64,000 nt of DNA, from NCBI RefSeq assembly GCF_021018805.1, contig NC_086259.1:18247501-18311500 (forward strand). The letters are read 5' to 3'. Below the pieces are notes generated by a model that was not told where the DNA came from, searched no databases, and was given only the letters and a program-made list of their open reading frames with translations. Origin of the DNA: Prinia subflava. Its lineage: Eukaryota; Chordata; Aves; Passeriformes; Cisticolidae. Positions 1 to 10,637 of the stretch are shown in pieces. The number at the start of each line of letters is the position of its first letter. The stretch's first letter is position 1. The position numbers were made by a program, and so were the translations under genes.

Positions 1-950
1 GATCAGATAAAGAAAGGATGGTTCATTTCCCTTGAAAAGCTAAAGATGAATAGCAAAAATCTGTTTGCCTTAGATATTCAGAACATATATTTATCCAGTT
101 GTTTTCCATGTGAAAGAAACATTAGCAAGCTGATTATGATTTACCACAAAGATCTTGTTTTGCTTGCCATTCTTTTTTTTTGTGTTTTACTGCAAATGAT
201 TTGAAGTTTTTGACTGACAACCCAGTGCTGGGTTGGAAGAAATGAGTGTTCAATTAGGTGCTGCATGTTATTTCAGAGTTTTGATGGAAATACAAGCACC
301 CACAATGTCTTCCAGGTCTTTTTTCCAGAAGAAATTCAAATTGAAATAGTTGTTTTTGTATTAAAATTGTAGTAAAAACACTGAACATGCTGTCTGTAGA
401 ACCTTGGAAAGAGATAATACTTTTTCCCCACTAATTTCTATTCAATGCGTAGGTTCTAGCAGAATTGAGCCATGTATTGAAAAATAATATGCTCATGGTT
501 ACCAATAAAGAGATTTTTCTCAATTTAAAAATGGAGAAAAACCTTAAGCAGTTATTTTGAGAAATATTTTTATGTCTTCATTTCTAGGAAGGCAAAACAT
601 TTTTGTTCTGCAATTCTGAGCTTGGCTCCTGGTTTCCAGGCAGAAGTTTTGTGGATTGTTTGGTTATAATTATATAAAAATTACTACTTAGTAGAGAAAA
701 GTGTGGTCATAACTCATGTTTTTCTCTTTGAGTATACGGAGTTCTCCTTTGAAACAACATTAGGATTGAAGATCCAGTGGGCTTTAAGTCACAAACGAGC
801 ATTTATCATAAATTAATACCGCAGTAATAACGAATCCGGAGGGTTTGCTGCTAGCGTATTTAAAATGAAACACTTATTCCTTATTTAAAGGGGGAATTTT
901 GAGGAGGTAACAAAAGATGACAGGTTTCTTCCTCGGGGTTTGTGTGTCAG
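1..950 (+). other. USP10 intron (5' partial)
   Basis: AT-rich sequence with no supported exon. It ends at the CAG acceptor before 951. I see no mobile element in it. Confidence 0.8.
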
Positions 951-1095
951 GTGGAGATCAGTCGAAGACTCACCTTGGAAAAGCTGCCCCCCGTTCTCGT
1001 CCTGCACCTCAAGCGCTTCGTGTACGAGAAGACCGGTGGATGCCAGAAGCTGATCAAGAATATTGAGTACACTGTTGATCTGGAAATCAGTAAAG
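951..1095 (+). CDS. USP10: USP10 coding exon (third from last)
   Basis: The exon is preceded by a CAG acceptor (948-950) and followed by GTAGAA at 1096. The first complete codon is GTG of VEISRR. It encodes the USP-domain strand with [12 protein letters not shown] and ends in phase 1 after DLEISK. An open frame continues past the donor to 1271, but that extension is intron read-through. Confidence 0.95.
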
Positions 1096-3374
1096 GTAGA
1101 AGATCCATGAGCAGAATTTCCTTCTCTATCATGGGAAAGATAATGTTGTATTTCCTACAAGTGTCTCTGCTTTTGTTTTCTCCCACACAGGATTTTGTCT
1201 TCATCGTTGTCTGGAAATTTGGTCATTTGGGTGAATCTTTTGTGGGGTTTTTTTATGATGAAAGATCTTAAAGCCTTTGGCACTTCCTAGACAATGGGTT
1301 GGCCAAATGAGAGCTTCATGTGGATTTACTCCATAAGGATATAGGCTGCTGCAAATATGGGAAGTGATCCTCTTGGATCTGTGTCCCTGTCTGCAGAAGG
1401 CTGTTGCCAATATTGGATATTTTTATTACAAATTTAATTCAGAGAAATGTCAAATTATTTAATTAATGAGTGGCTGCTGGAAGGAAACTGGTGTTTTATG
1501 AAAATACAGCCTGAAGGTAGACAATCCATAGTGCAGAGGTTAAACAAGGATCTTTTATTTAACAAGTATCCTAGGAGAAAGTGACTTTAATAGTGTGAGA
1601 TTGGAAATTGTCCAGCATCTGAAGCTTGCCAAGAGAATGCCTTTTGTTTTGAGCTGACAAATGGACTCTATAGCCAGCCAGTAGCTCAAACAGGAATAAA
1701 TAAAATCAGTGTATAGTCATATCTCAACTGAGATCTGTACCTTGTCAGGCAGTGCCCTTTTGTTTTACTTAGTATTTTATTTTGCAATTCTTCTTTAGGA
1801 ATGTAAGCGTGACTTGGAATCTGAAATTGATTCTGTTATTGTCTGACAGCAGGAACGAAATGGGGAAAATGGAATAGTCTGATCTTTTACTCTGTCTTTT
1901 TTTCCCTTCATTTTTTGGTGGTATTTTCAAACCTTTCATAAACCACAGTGTTCAGCAAACCTGCAAAGTCAGTCTCTTGATTACCAGTTATTAGAACCAT
2001 GACCATTCTTTTAAGGCTGCAGAAGAAATTTCAATTAAATGTTCTCCTTTGTGATAGCATTGGTTTCTCTGAAAAATAATTGATCCTCTTGATATACAGG
2101 ATTTCTGATGTGTGACTCCTTTTCCTCCTCCAGAGCTCCTATCTCCTGGTGTGAAAAGTAAAATTTCAAAAGGCCAAAGAACCTACCGGCTCTTTGCAGG
2201 TATTTTATCAGTGTGGTCCCTCTATTGCAAATGCAGATCCTGCATATGGAATTACAGAAACTCTGGGTTACATTGAGTGTTTTCTTTTCAGTTGCACCGG
2301 AGTAGCTTGTGGGTATCAGATTCTGGTGTTTGGGGTTTGTTTGGAATTAGGAGATTTGGTGTGCTGGAGAAACACTTACTTGGCCAAGGGCTGGGAGTGC
2401 CAGGACAAGGGGAATGAGGGTGTCAGAGGGCAGGGTTGGATGGGATATTGGGAGAAATCCTAAAGCAACTCCTTGGTTTTACAGCCAAATCCCAGGGCAC
2501 TGTCCCAGTTTCCTTCACTTTTTCCAGACCAAAAGATTATTTGAACCATTGAAAGCTGAGATGTTCATCCCACCCAAGCCTCTGGTGTCACCCCATTGGG
2601 ATTGACATGGGCATTGACTGCAGGCAGCTGGAAAATCCCATTTTCTACTTCCCCTTGGGCAAACCAGTCCCAGTAACCATCAGAAATCCACCAGGGGAAT
2701 ATTTGGGATGGAGATTTATCTCCTAGGACACATGGATAGTTCCTCCCTGTGAGGGTGGGCAGAGGGTGCCCAGAGCAGCTGTGGCTGCCCCTGGATCCTT
2801 GGGAGTGCCCAAGGCCAGGCTGGACAGGGCTGGGAGCAGCCTGGGACAGGGGCAGTGTCCCTGCCATGGCAGGGGTGGGATGAGATGAGCTTTAAGATCA
2901 AACTTTTAAGTTTGATCAATCTTTCAAGATAAAAAAGATTAAGATTCCATTTTCCCCATCCCAAACCAATCCACGATTCCACACCCACCTGTGGACTCTC
3001 CAAGCTCCCTTGCCCCAGAGCCGGGGGTGTCCCAAGGCAGGGCATGGAACCAGCCGAGCTTTCAGCTGCCATCCTCCAAACCAGGGACTCCCCAAACCCC
3101 GAGCTTTGCCTTCCCCCCAAACCATCTGCCCTGTGGGGTGGTGCAAACCCGTGGCTCCCATCTGTGTCCCCTCTGTGTGCCCACAGTGGTGTACCACCAC
3201 GGCAACAGCGCGACGGGCGGGCACTACACGACAGACGTGTTCCAGATCGGGCTGAACGGGTGGCTGCGCATCGACGACCAGGCCGTCAGGGTCATCCACC
3301 ACTCGCAGGTGGTCAAGGCTGCCCTGGAGCGCACAGCCTACCTCCTCTACTACCGCCAGGTGGACCTGCTGTGA
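951..3374 (+). CDS. USP10: USP10 C-terminal part (ubiquitin-specific protease 10), three last coding exons, 5' partial
   Basis: Spliced CDS joins 951-1095, 2134-2199 and 3187-3374, giving 132 codons plus TGA. All junctions are AG/GT and phases agree (1, 1). USP10 is a cysteine deubiquitinase that removes ubiquitin from targets such as p53 and acts with G3BP (family knowledge). Visible here are the USP core motif LVLHLKRF in the first exon, the general-base His in the GGHYTTDVF His-box, the downstream RIDD acidic residues, and the conserved YLLYYR-VDLL C-terminus. The translation matches vertebrate USP10 nearly residue for residue, with small changes near the end. The catalytic Cys and N-terminal G3BP-binding region lie upstream of the window. 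The gene is followed about 5.4 kb later by the CRISPLD2 promoter on the same strand. Identification is very secure. Confidence 0.96.
1096..2133 (+). other. USP10 intron
   Basis: A GT...AG intron of about 1.0 kb, AT-rich. No exon, repeat or RNA gene is recognised. Confidence 0.85.
2134..2199 (+). CDS. USP10: USP10 coding exon (penultimate)
   Basis: This 66-bp exon has a TCCTCCAG acceptor and a GTATTT donor. With the split codon from the previous exon it encodes ELLSPGVK...RTYRLFA, a USP10-specific loop followed by the strand leading into the His-box. It is phase 1 on both sides. Confidence 0.94.
2200..3186 (+). other. USP10 last intron, with a CR1 fragment
   Basis: A GT...AG intron of about 1.0 kb. 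It contains the CR1 3' end at 2739-2899 and a short palindrome at 2896-2917. The remainder is unremarkable. Confidence 0.85.
2739..2899 (+). mobile_element. CR1 LINE 3'-end fragment, sense
   Basis: It shows the diagnostic CR1 3'UTR string: GAGGGTGGGCAG, GCCCAGAGCAGCTGTGGCTG, CCCCTGGATCC, AAGGCCAGGCTGGACAGGGC and GTGTCCCTGCCATGGCAGGG. It is strongly 5'-truncated, as is usual for CR1. Confidence 0.9.
3187..3374 (+). CDS. USP10: USP10 terminal coding exon (His-box, stop codon TGA)
   Basis: The acceptor is CCCACAG ending at 3186. The exon encodes [19 protein letters not shown], with the catalytic His in GGHY, then [10 protein letters not shown] and the C-terminal VDLL before TGA at 3372-3374. 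It is clearly more GC-rich than the surrounding intron and 3'UTR, as expected for a codon-constrained exon. Confidence 0.96.
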
Positions 3375-3428
3375 CCCTGCCACGCCAACATCAATACCTT
3401 TTCTCCTGTAAATGCTCTTCTGAGTGAA

Positions 3429-3529
3429 TCTTCTTCCCTTTCTTTTATTTTTTTTCTTTTTTTTTTCTCTTCTGTTTTTTCTAGATTTTTTTTTTCCCCT
3501 TTTTATCCTTTTTTTTTCTCTCCCCTCGC
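3429..3529 (+). repeat. Pyrimidine-rich (T/C) tract in USP10 3'UTR
   Basis: About 100 bases are almost only T and C, with T runs of 8-12. Read on the other strand it makes a spurious Lys/Arg-rich open frame. It could bind polypyrimidine-tract proteins in the mRNA, which is inference. Confidence 0.8.
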
Positions 3530-3665
3530 AACTATGGGATAAGAGTGATAAAGGAAGCTGCCGTTTGTGCACAACGTAGCTTGCGTTGGCTTTTTTAGGC
3601 TTTGCGGAATGGAAGCCTCGTGAATCACACACAAAAAAAAAAAAAAGAAAAAATATTAAAAAAGA

Positions 3666-3671
3666 AATAAA
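3666..3671 (+). terminator. USP10 possible proximal poly(A) signal
   Basis: An AATAAA lies within an A-rich stretch about 290 bases after the stop codon. The downstream sequence is not strongly GT-rich, so use is uncertain. Confidence 0.35.
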
Positions 3672-4277
3672 GTTCATCCGAGTTAATGCTGAATCCTAAG
3701 ATGATAAAAAGGGGATTTGCATTGAATTCCCACTTTCTAATTGCGTAGTAGAAGAAAACCCTGCACCAGCAACAGAACTTGTAGATTTCTGTGAAAATGT
3801 TTTATCTTTACTTCAGTAAAAAAAGAAAAAAAATCTTAAAAAAAATAATAAAAAGCTCTCTCTGCTTCCCCAATAGTTTTTTGATAAGTGGTAAAATATG
3901 AGCCGATGTGTATGAGATGGAAATGGTCCTTTGTGCTTCAAAACATGTACAAACTGCAGAGTTGCTGGTTCCTGATAGGAAGACACATTTTAATAATTGT
4001 GCGATGAGAAACTGCTTAAGTACACATTGCAGATCAAATATTTGGAGTTAAAATGTTAGTCTATATAGATGGGTGATTGTAACTTTATTGCTATTAAGAA
4101 ATTTCAAACTGCATTTATGCTTCTGTGTACATGAAATTAAGAAAATGGGCAAAATAATTAAGATTGATATTTCTTTAAGTCTGCTTTGTTTAATTTTGCT
4201 GTCTGCTCTCCTATAATGTTGAGTTCCTAATTGTACACAGTTTAGTGATACCTAGAAGTATAAAGTTGTCGCCCATC

Positions 4278-4283
4278 AATAAA
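4278..4283 (+). terminator. USP10 distal poly(A) signal AATAAA
   Basis: This is a canonical hexamer about 900 bases after the stop, followed by a GTGTGTGTGTGGGTTTT-type downstream element. It is the best candidate for the main 3' end. Confidence 0.75.
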
Positions 4284-4300
4284 AGTCACAAAGTTGGTTT

Positions 4301-7300
4301 AAGGTGTGTGTGTGGGTTTTGTCTTTCCTCAGGTGTGAATCCGACCCTTGGGAACTCCAAAGGTTTCTGTGTAGCACTTCTCAAGGTGTAGGGAGCCTTC
4401 CCCAAAGGAAGTGGAGATGATTTTTCTTTGCTTTTACATCATTTTGAAACTTGAGAAATGTTACGGTTTTGCATTCAGGTGGAACTGAACTTGGAGGGGA
4501 GAGGGAAAGGGACATGGCAGTGCCAGGGCTGAGCACTGAGGAGAGGGATGGAATTCCTTGTGTCCTCCTGGAAACCCTGCCCTGTTGTTTCTGGAGCAGA
4601 TGATGTTTTGTCTGTCTCTTCTTCAACCAGCTGACATTGCCCTGGAGAACTTTCGGTAAAAGTATTTCCTTGATCATCTTCCTGTTGCTTTCTCTAAAAA
4701 AACTCCTATCTATTATTTAATTCTTTGATAATAATGGTGTTCTGTCCTTTCATTTCATCATGGGATGGTGGCAGCTCACTGACTTGCCCTGACTCTTCCC
4801 AACCCCATGGGGTGGTGCTGCTCTGCTGAGAAGGTTTCATGATGCTCTGGCACAGGTTTGGATGTCCAAATGCATTGTTATGTTTTTGCTGCTCATGCTT
4901 GATTTGCGTTTTCTCATTTACAGGTGGTGCCTGCTCATGGTTTTGGTGACATTCCACCAATTCCAAAAGTTTCTGTGCAAAGCTCACTTGGATTTTTGGC
5001 TGTTTGCAGGGAAAACCTCAGCTCCTGGAGCTGCTGAAGGATTGGTGCTTCCAGGGCATCCCTGGGATGGGAATTGCCCCAGAGCACCACTGGGGAGATC
5101 TTGGGGGATTGGAAGGTTGTTCCAAAAAAGAAAGAAGGTTTTGAACTTTCTGTTCTCTGCTGGTTATTGTTCATCCTGTTCCTGGAACCTTGTTGAAGTG
5201 ATTTTCTGTACAGCAGAAACCCTGGTTTTAATTAGTCCTGTGCCTGTGTTGGGTAATTACTTAGCTCTATCTCCAGTGCATTGTGAAAAAATGCATTTCT
5301 GATAGTGCAGGTTAACCTGAATAGTCCAGAGAAAACTGCAGGTGATCAGTAATTAATATATTATTTAATAGATGTTACATATGTTTTAATGAGTCATTGC
5401 CAGTTTAAAAATCAAGTGTTGAAATTGTCTTAGTATTACTTGGAATTGTCTGAGTATCACTTAAAATGAATTTTTGCATTTTTTACTGAGGATATTACAA
5501 ATGTATTTGTCACTAAAGCCCTTCTGCAGTGTATTAAAAGGGAAATAAAAGTATGTGGCAACAATGATGTGGACACACAGCCACAATTTTTATTTTCTGT
5601 ATTAACTCCTCCCATTGTTGCAAAACAAGGGGCTTGCAGCTTTTGATCATTTGCTCCATGTGTGATTATGTAAAAGAAAAACCCCAACACCCACAATGAT
5701 ACACCGTAAATCCGGTGGTTGTTTACTGACGCTTAAACCAGATTTTGAGAAATGTTGGGGCTTTTTTTAGTGCACAATAAGACCTGAAGTTTTCAAAATG
5801 AGAAACTGGATGTGCAGGTCCAAAGGGCTGTGGGGAAAACCTTGTGCCATGAGCCAGATGTGCAGGAAAAGGGCTGGATGTGCTGGGGGAGGAGGATTAT
5901 TAAAGCCACAAGGTGTTTGGGGCTGGGGGAAGGTGTTTTAAGTGGGAAATCACTGTTTTCCACAATATCCTCTGGAGATGATGTCCCTCAGGGCTGGGCT
6001 GGGGCAGGTCCAGGGGCTCCAGCTCCAAGGCTGCTGCCAGGATGGGTCCTGAGCTGTCAGCAGAGGGTTTGTCTTTGTCAATGTGCTCTAAATCTGCTTT
6101 TCACTAGGAATGGAGAGCGAGCCTCAGACGTGCAGGGGATGTTCCCAGCATGGCGAGATTTGTGCAACTGGGGGTTTATTTTGAGCTGTCTGAATGACCC
6201 AAAGGATTTTTTTGAAATCGTTTATATTGGTAAATAACCAGATGTGGTGGGTGCAGAGCTGTGATGGCAGTTCACTTTTTGGTCAGGGTGCAATCTCCAA
6301 AGATGTGTGCTGGGTTAAGGGTCCTGAACTGTTCCAGTCTGCAGATGTGACCAGGGAGTATCGGGAGCTGTGGGAACAAGGTGAGGGGTTTTCATGGAAT
6401 CCCAAACTGATTTGGGTTAGCCAGGACATTAAAACTCATCTGGTCCCACCCCCTGCCATGGGCAGGGACACCTTCCCCATGACCAGGTTGCTCCAAGTCC
6501 TGTCCAGCATTGCCTTAAACTCCTCCAGGGATGGGGCAGCCATAGCTGCTCTGGACAGCTCAGCACCTTCAAAGAGAAAGAAAGATTTTTTAGATTTCAG
6601 TTCATATTTCCTTTGTACTCAATGCAGTCAGTGGTGCCCCCTAAATTTTCTGAAATTGCTGCAGCTTATGTCCTTATCTGTTTTACATCAGCTGTTTCCT
6701 GGTCACTGATAAAACAGGACAGATTTATTGGGAGTTTCCTTGCTCATCATCAGCTGATGAAGCATTTGGGGGAATGTTCTTTAGCATGAGAAGGTGGAGA
6801 AGTTGTAGATTAACTTGGGTGGTCAGTCCAGGCTACCCTAAAACAGGAGAGCAGCAAGAAAGAACAAGCAGGGCCTCGCAGTAATAATTGTGTGTGGGAA
6901 TAAATCCATCAATGCCTGACCTTTCCTCCTGTGATTTGGATCCCCACAATCCAAATCGTTATTAACATGAATGTTAATTGATCTGCTGGGTTCTGTTCTC
7001 CCTGTTCATCCCCTTGTGCTCCCTCTGCTCCGGAGCAGGAGGCAAACCAGGGAATCCCCTCCATCTCTGTGCCTCTCACCCTGTTCTCACCCTGCCCTGC
7101 TTTGGGGCCATTCCTGAGCTGTGTTTGAGGAGGGAAATAAAGGGGCATTAATTCCAGTGCAGATCAAGACTCGCTGTCTGCCTGGTCAATTAGGAGGGCA
7201 CAGGGAAATCTCTGTCTCTTCCCATTCATTGGCTATTCCATTAAAAGCCTCTCTGCTAATATATACTTATATATGCAGCCTGCTTTATGTGGCTTTTACC

Positions 7301-9400
7301 ACATATGAAATGGAGACGTTATAATCAAGGCAGTAATAACGAGCAATGATTAAAAGTAACTTCTGATTGTTTTGGCTTTGGTGGAACATATGACCCCAAG
7401 CTGCTGACTCAAGACAAAATGAGGTGGGTAAAAATTCTTGTTCCAGGCTGTGCTCATCCCTGAGCACAACCAGGCCCTGTGTATGTCCTGTACAGTAAAA
7501 CCATCCTGGTGTATATTAAAAAAAATAAATTAAAAAATCAAACCTTTGTAAAGCAGCCAGATTGATGGAGCAATCAGACAGCCCAAACCATCCTACAGGG
7601 ATTCATTTCCCATAGGGATATTTGGGGAGATTACAAAATACCAAATTCCTCTGAGGTCTGGAAATTATTTGTATGTCGGTATGTGAGATTTAAAATGAGT
7701 TAATTCAGCTTTATGGTAATTGGAGTAAGCAGCACCTTCTGAGGGCTGTGAGTCAGGGCTGGGGAGCTGCGTGGTTTGGGGGTGGCAGCCTGTGTGGGGA
7801 CACGAGGGTTCACTGTACGGGGGTGAAATTCACTGTGTTTTGGGGAAATTAGGAATTGGAGGGGCTACAGCATCTTTCAGCTAATTAGATAAGCCTACAG
7901 CAAACTCACTGATCCAGAGGGAACCGTAAGTGCAAGAAAAAAAAAGAGGATACAGTGATTTTACAGTAAAGTGTGCATTTTACAGTAAAACAGTGCAAAA
8001 CCCTCTGTCAGCCCAGTTCTGGGTGGTCTTTGGCCCATGTTGGTGTCAAAGTCTGAGCTTTTTTTGGGAGCAAACTGCCCTGAATGGCTCCTGGCAGGGC
8101 AGAAGTGCCAGGTCCAGCTGCTGGACCACGTGTTGTTGGTTCCCATACACAGTTTGTTTGGAAGTAAATAGAAACTCTTTGTAAATACAGCTGGGAGATG
8201 TGGGCAGCAGGGAGAGCAGCCAGAGGGGTGGTGTGGCTGCACCAGGCGCTGGGACTGGGGCTGACTGGTGAGGACTGGCTGCCCATCTCAGCTTGAAATG
8301 GGCTGGAGGGTACAAACCCAGTGATGACAATCTGTAAATCTTGACAAATTCTCAGGAAAACGGTGTCAGAGATGGAATCAGCCTTGGTGCTGACCTCAGA
8401 GGGTTCTTTTCTTTGCTCAGAGGATGGTGCTCTCCCAGCTGCCAAGATTTGCTCCTCTGCTCCTGCTCTGTTGAACGAGTTTGATAAATGTCCCTCTGCT
8501 GGGCTGAAACAAACCTCTGGGAGTATCTTGTAAACTCCCTCCAGTAAACAGTAAATAAAAGTGGTTGGTGTTTTGCCTGAAGAAATAAATATTGGCTAGT
8601 TAGAAGAATGGAAGGATTTTTTTTTTTTTTTTTTAACCCAAGAACTTTGGAAAAAAGGACAAGGCAGTGGATTTGGAAAAATCACAGCTGCTTTTCTTGG
8701 CTGTGCCAGCTCCCAGGAGATGGGTGCTCCCCTGGCTCCGTGCTGGGTGTGGCTGGGGCCCCTCCTCGGGGGGACATCCCGGGGGATTGGGGATCCCACG
8801 GGCAGCCCGTGGGTGCTGATGCCTGCAGCAGACTGAGGTACCGTGACACGCTCACGTTGTTACTTCGATAGTGGTTTGTGTTTTCCCTGTTTGTTTACTT
8901 CAAGAAGAAGGAAGGAACCTTTTAGCTCGTCTTTTGCTCAATCGTTTCCTTTCGCAGTGAGTAAAACCACGGAGCTGGATGCCAAAGCTGGAGCTGTTGG
9001 GACATCGGCACAGAGGTGAGTCCTGCCTGTGTCACCAGCTTTGTGCATTCCCTGGTCCCTGCAGCTCCCTCGCACCGGAGCTGCAGAGTGCGGGTAATCC
9101 CTGTAATTTGTGCATTCCCTGTTCCCAGTAAAATCCCAGCTCTGGGAAGAAGGGGATGCCGTGGGCTTTACTGGGGGGGCCGGAGCTGGGAAATCAATTC
9201 CCTATGAGGAGCAGGAATGGCTGAGCCGGCAGCCGGCGGGAGGCAGCTGGCTTTATTTAGTCCCTTCCAGAAAAAATTCCTTTCTGGAATCGCCTCTGCC
9301 CGGCCAGCGGAGCCCCTCCCCGGGGCGTCGCGGTCCCCCCTCCTCGGGGAGGATTCCCCTGCAATTCCTGCCTGCGAGTCCCGGAGCCGACTGCTGGGGA
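4301..9400. other. Intergenic region between USP10 and CRISPLD2
   Basis: About 5.1 kb without a supportable coding exon. It contains a CR1 fragment (6392-6567), a poly-T tract (about 8617-8634) and a splice-site-flanked 58-bp segment (8958-9015). The open frames present are short and show no family resemblance. Confidence 0.7.
6392..6567 (-). mobile_element. CR1 LINE 3'-end fragment, antisense
   Basis: Reads as the reverse complement of the CR1 3' end: GATTTGGGTT..., CTCATCTGGTCCCACC, CCATGGGCAGGGACACCTTCC, TTGCTCCAAGTCCTGTCC, CAGGGATGGGGCAGCCATAG. It is more divergent than the copies at 21124 and 24985. Confidence 0.85.
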
Positions 9401-9414
9401 CAGCACCGCCAACA

Positions 9415-9424
9415 CTTTTATAGG
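9415..9424 (+). promoter_or_regulatory. CArG-like / TATA-like element
   Basis: CTTTTATAGG differs by one base from the CC(A/T)6GG SRF box and also resembles a TATA box. It sits in GC-rich DNA about 220 bases upstream of the second TATA-like element. This is a sequence match only. Confidence 0.35.
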
Positions 9425-9435
9425 ACCGGGGGCTG

Positions 9436-9467
9436 CCCTCCTCCTCCCTCCTCCTCCTCCCTCCTCA
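9436..9467 (+). repeat. CTC/CCT trinucleotide-type repeat
   Basis: About 32 bases of imperfect (CTC)n in the putative CRISPLD2 promoter region. Confidence 0.8.
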
Positions 9468-9639
9468 GGGAGGATGGTCCTGCTCCTCTGAGCCCCAATG
9501 ACCGCCCTTGAGCTGCTGCCATCCCAACCAACACCCCTCTCCTTTTTCCCCCCCTTTTCCCCTCCCTCTTCTTTTCGTTCTCGCTTCCCGCCCGTTGTCA
9601 CAGGGGATGATCCCGGGTTCTCCCCTCTGCCTGGAGAGC

Positions 9640-9646
9640 ATAAATA
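9640..9646 (+). promoter_or_regulatory. Candidate TATA box of CRISPLD2
   Basis: ATAAATA lies in GC-rich surroundings, about 195 bases upstream of a strong GTAAGT donor (9835). That spacing fits a start site near 9668 and a noncoding first exon of about 165 bases. Confidence 0.5.
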
Positions 9647-9667
9647 CCACTGGGGAGCTCTGTGAGA

Positions 9668-9834
9668 CTGCACTTGGTCCGAGTTGCTGAGCCGAGACCT
9701 TGCACCTCCCGAGGCTTATTCCATCCTTTCCTCTCACTCCTCCTCGTTTAAGTATTTCAGATACATTAATTTATTTTCCACGAGCAGGCTTGGAGGAGCT
9801 GTAATTACCTGGAGACTTGGAAGTACCCAGCAAG
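9668..9834 (+). other. CRISPLD2: Probable noncoding exon 1 (5'UTR) of CRISPLD2
   Basis: The segment runs from the predicted start downstream of the TATA-like ATAAATA to a consensus CAAG|GTAAGT donor at 9835. The next plausible acceptor joined to the start codon is at 13779. No coding potential is assigned. The start is inferred from TATA spacing and the end from the donor; cDNA would be needed to fix both. Confidence 0.45.
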
Positions 9835-10540
9835 GTAAGTGTAAAGTTCGGTCCTGGCTTCTGAAATGTGGCTTTGGGGGTGGTGGGAGTGCAAGAAATA
9901 ACTCTTTAAGAAGGCACGGTTTTAGTAACTTCTCCAAAAAGTTGCCTGGATGGTACAAAATAACACAATAGTGTCTGGGCTTCCCTCGTGTGCGCTCTGC
10001 AGAATTGAATGCAAGATTAACAAGCATTAATGTGGAATGAATGGGAGGAGTTTGCAAGCCCAGGAGTGGATTTCTATGCAAATACAAAATATCCGAGGCA
10101 CGCTGTTGCAGTCCCCAGGAGCTGATACCTGTGGGCACGTTTGTGTGCCCCAGGCTGCCTGTGTTTGTGCAGCTCTGCACAGGAAAGGAATTTCAGCATC
10201 CCCACGTGTGGTGTCTGTTAGCAGTGGGTTTTCCACGTGGTTTTATGTAGAAACTCACCCTCTTGGGTTCTGTGGGAGTGGACTGAAATGGAAGATCCAG
10301 ATGTTTTGGCCCCTGGCCTTGAAGATGCTGGATCTGTGGTGTGTTCAGCGCGGTGTGTCACTGTTGTCCCGTGTCAGGGAACTTGTCATCCTGGTCTAGG
10401 AACTTGTCATCCTGCTTGTCTTTGGAAGCCACCACAGTCCTGCAAAGCTTGGGCTGTGTGCATCCTAGGGAAAGCAATGAACTGGGGTTTTGTGCATCAT
10501 GTTGTGGATTTATCCCTGGATTTCTTTGCAGGGGTTAAAG

Positions 10541-10637
10541 TTGATCCCAGGCTAACCCAGGCTAAAACCTGATCCCAGGCTAACTCAGGCCAGAAGCTGA
10601 TCCCAGGCTCAGTTTAGAAGCTGATCCCAGGCTAACT
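10541..10637 (+). repeat. Short tandem repeat, GATCCCAGGCTAA-type
   Basis: Four spaced copies of TGATCCCAGGCT with 30-38 base spacing and degenerate AACTCAGGC/AGAAGC filler. Confidence 0.8.

Larger units (their letters stand above)
3375..4300 (+). other. USP10: USP10 3' untranslated region
   Basis: The UTR runs from the TGA to the AATAAA at 4278-4283, which is followed within about 20-35 bases by a GT-rich stretch (4303-4316) typical of a cleavage/polyadenylation downstream element. A long pyrimidine-rich tract lies at 3429-3529. Earlier AATAAA hexamers at 3666-3671 and 3847-3852 could give shorter isoforms. The exact cleavage site is inferred. Confidence 0.8.

Noticed and set aside
2916..3677. 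253-codon minus-strand open frame, Lys/Arg-rich
   Set aside because: It is the antisense of the USP10 terminal exon and its pyrimidine-rich 3'UTR; the basic residues come from the T/C tract.
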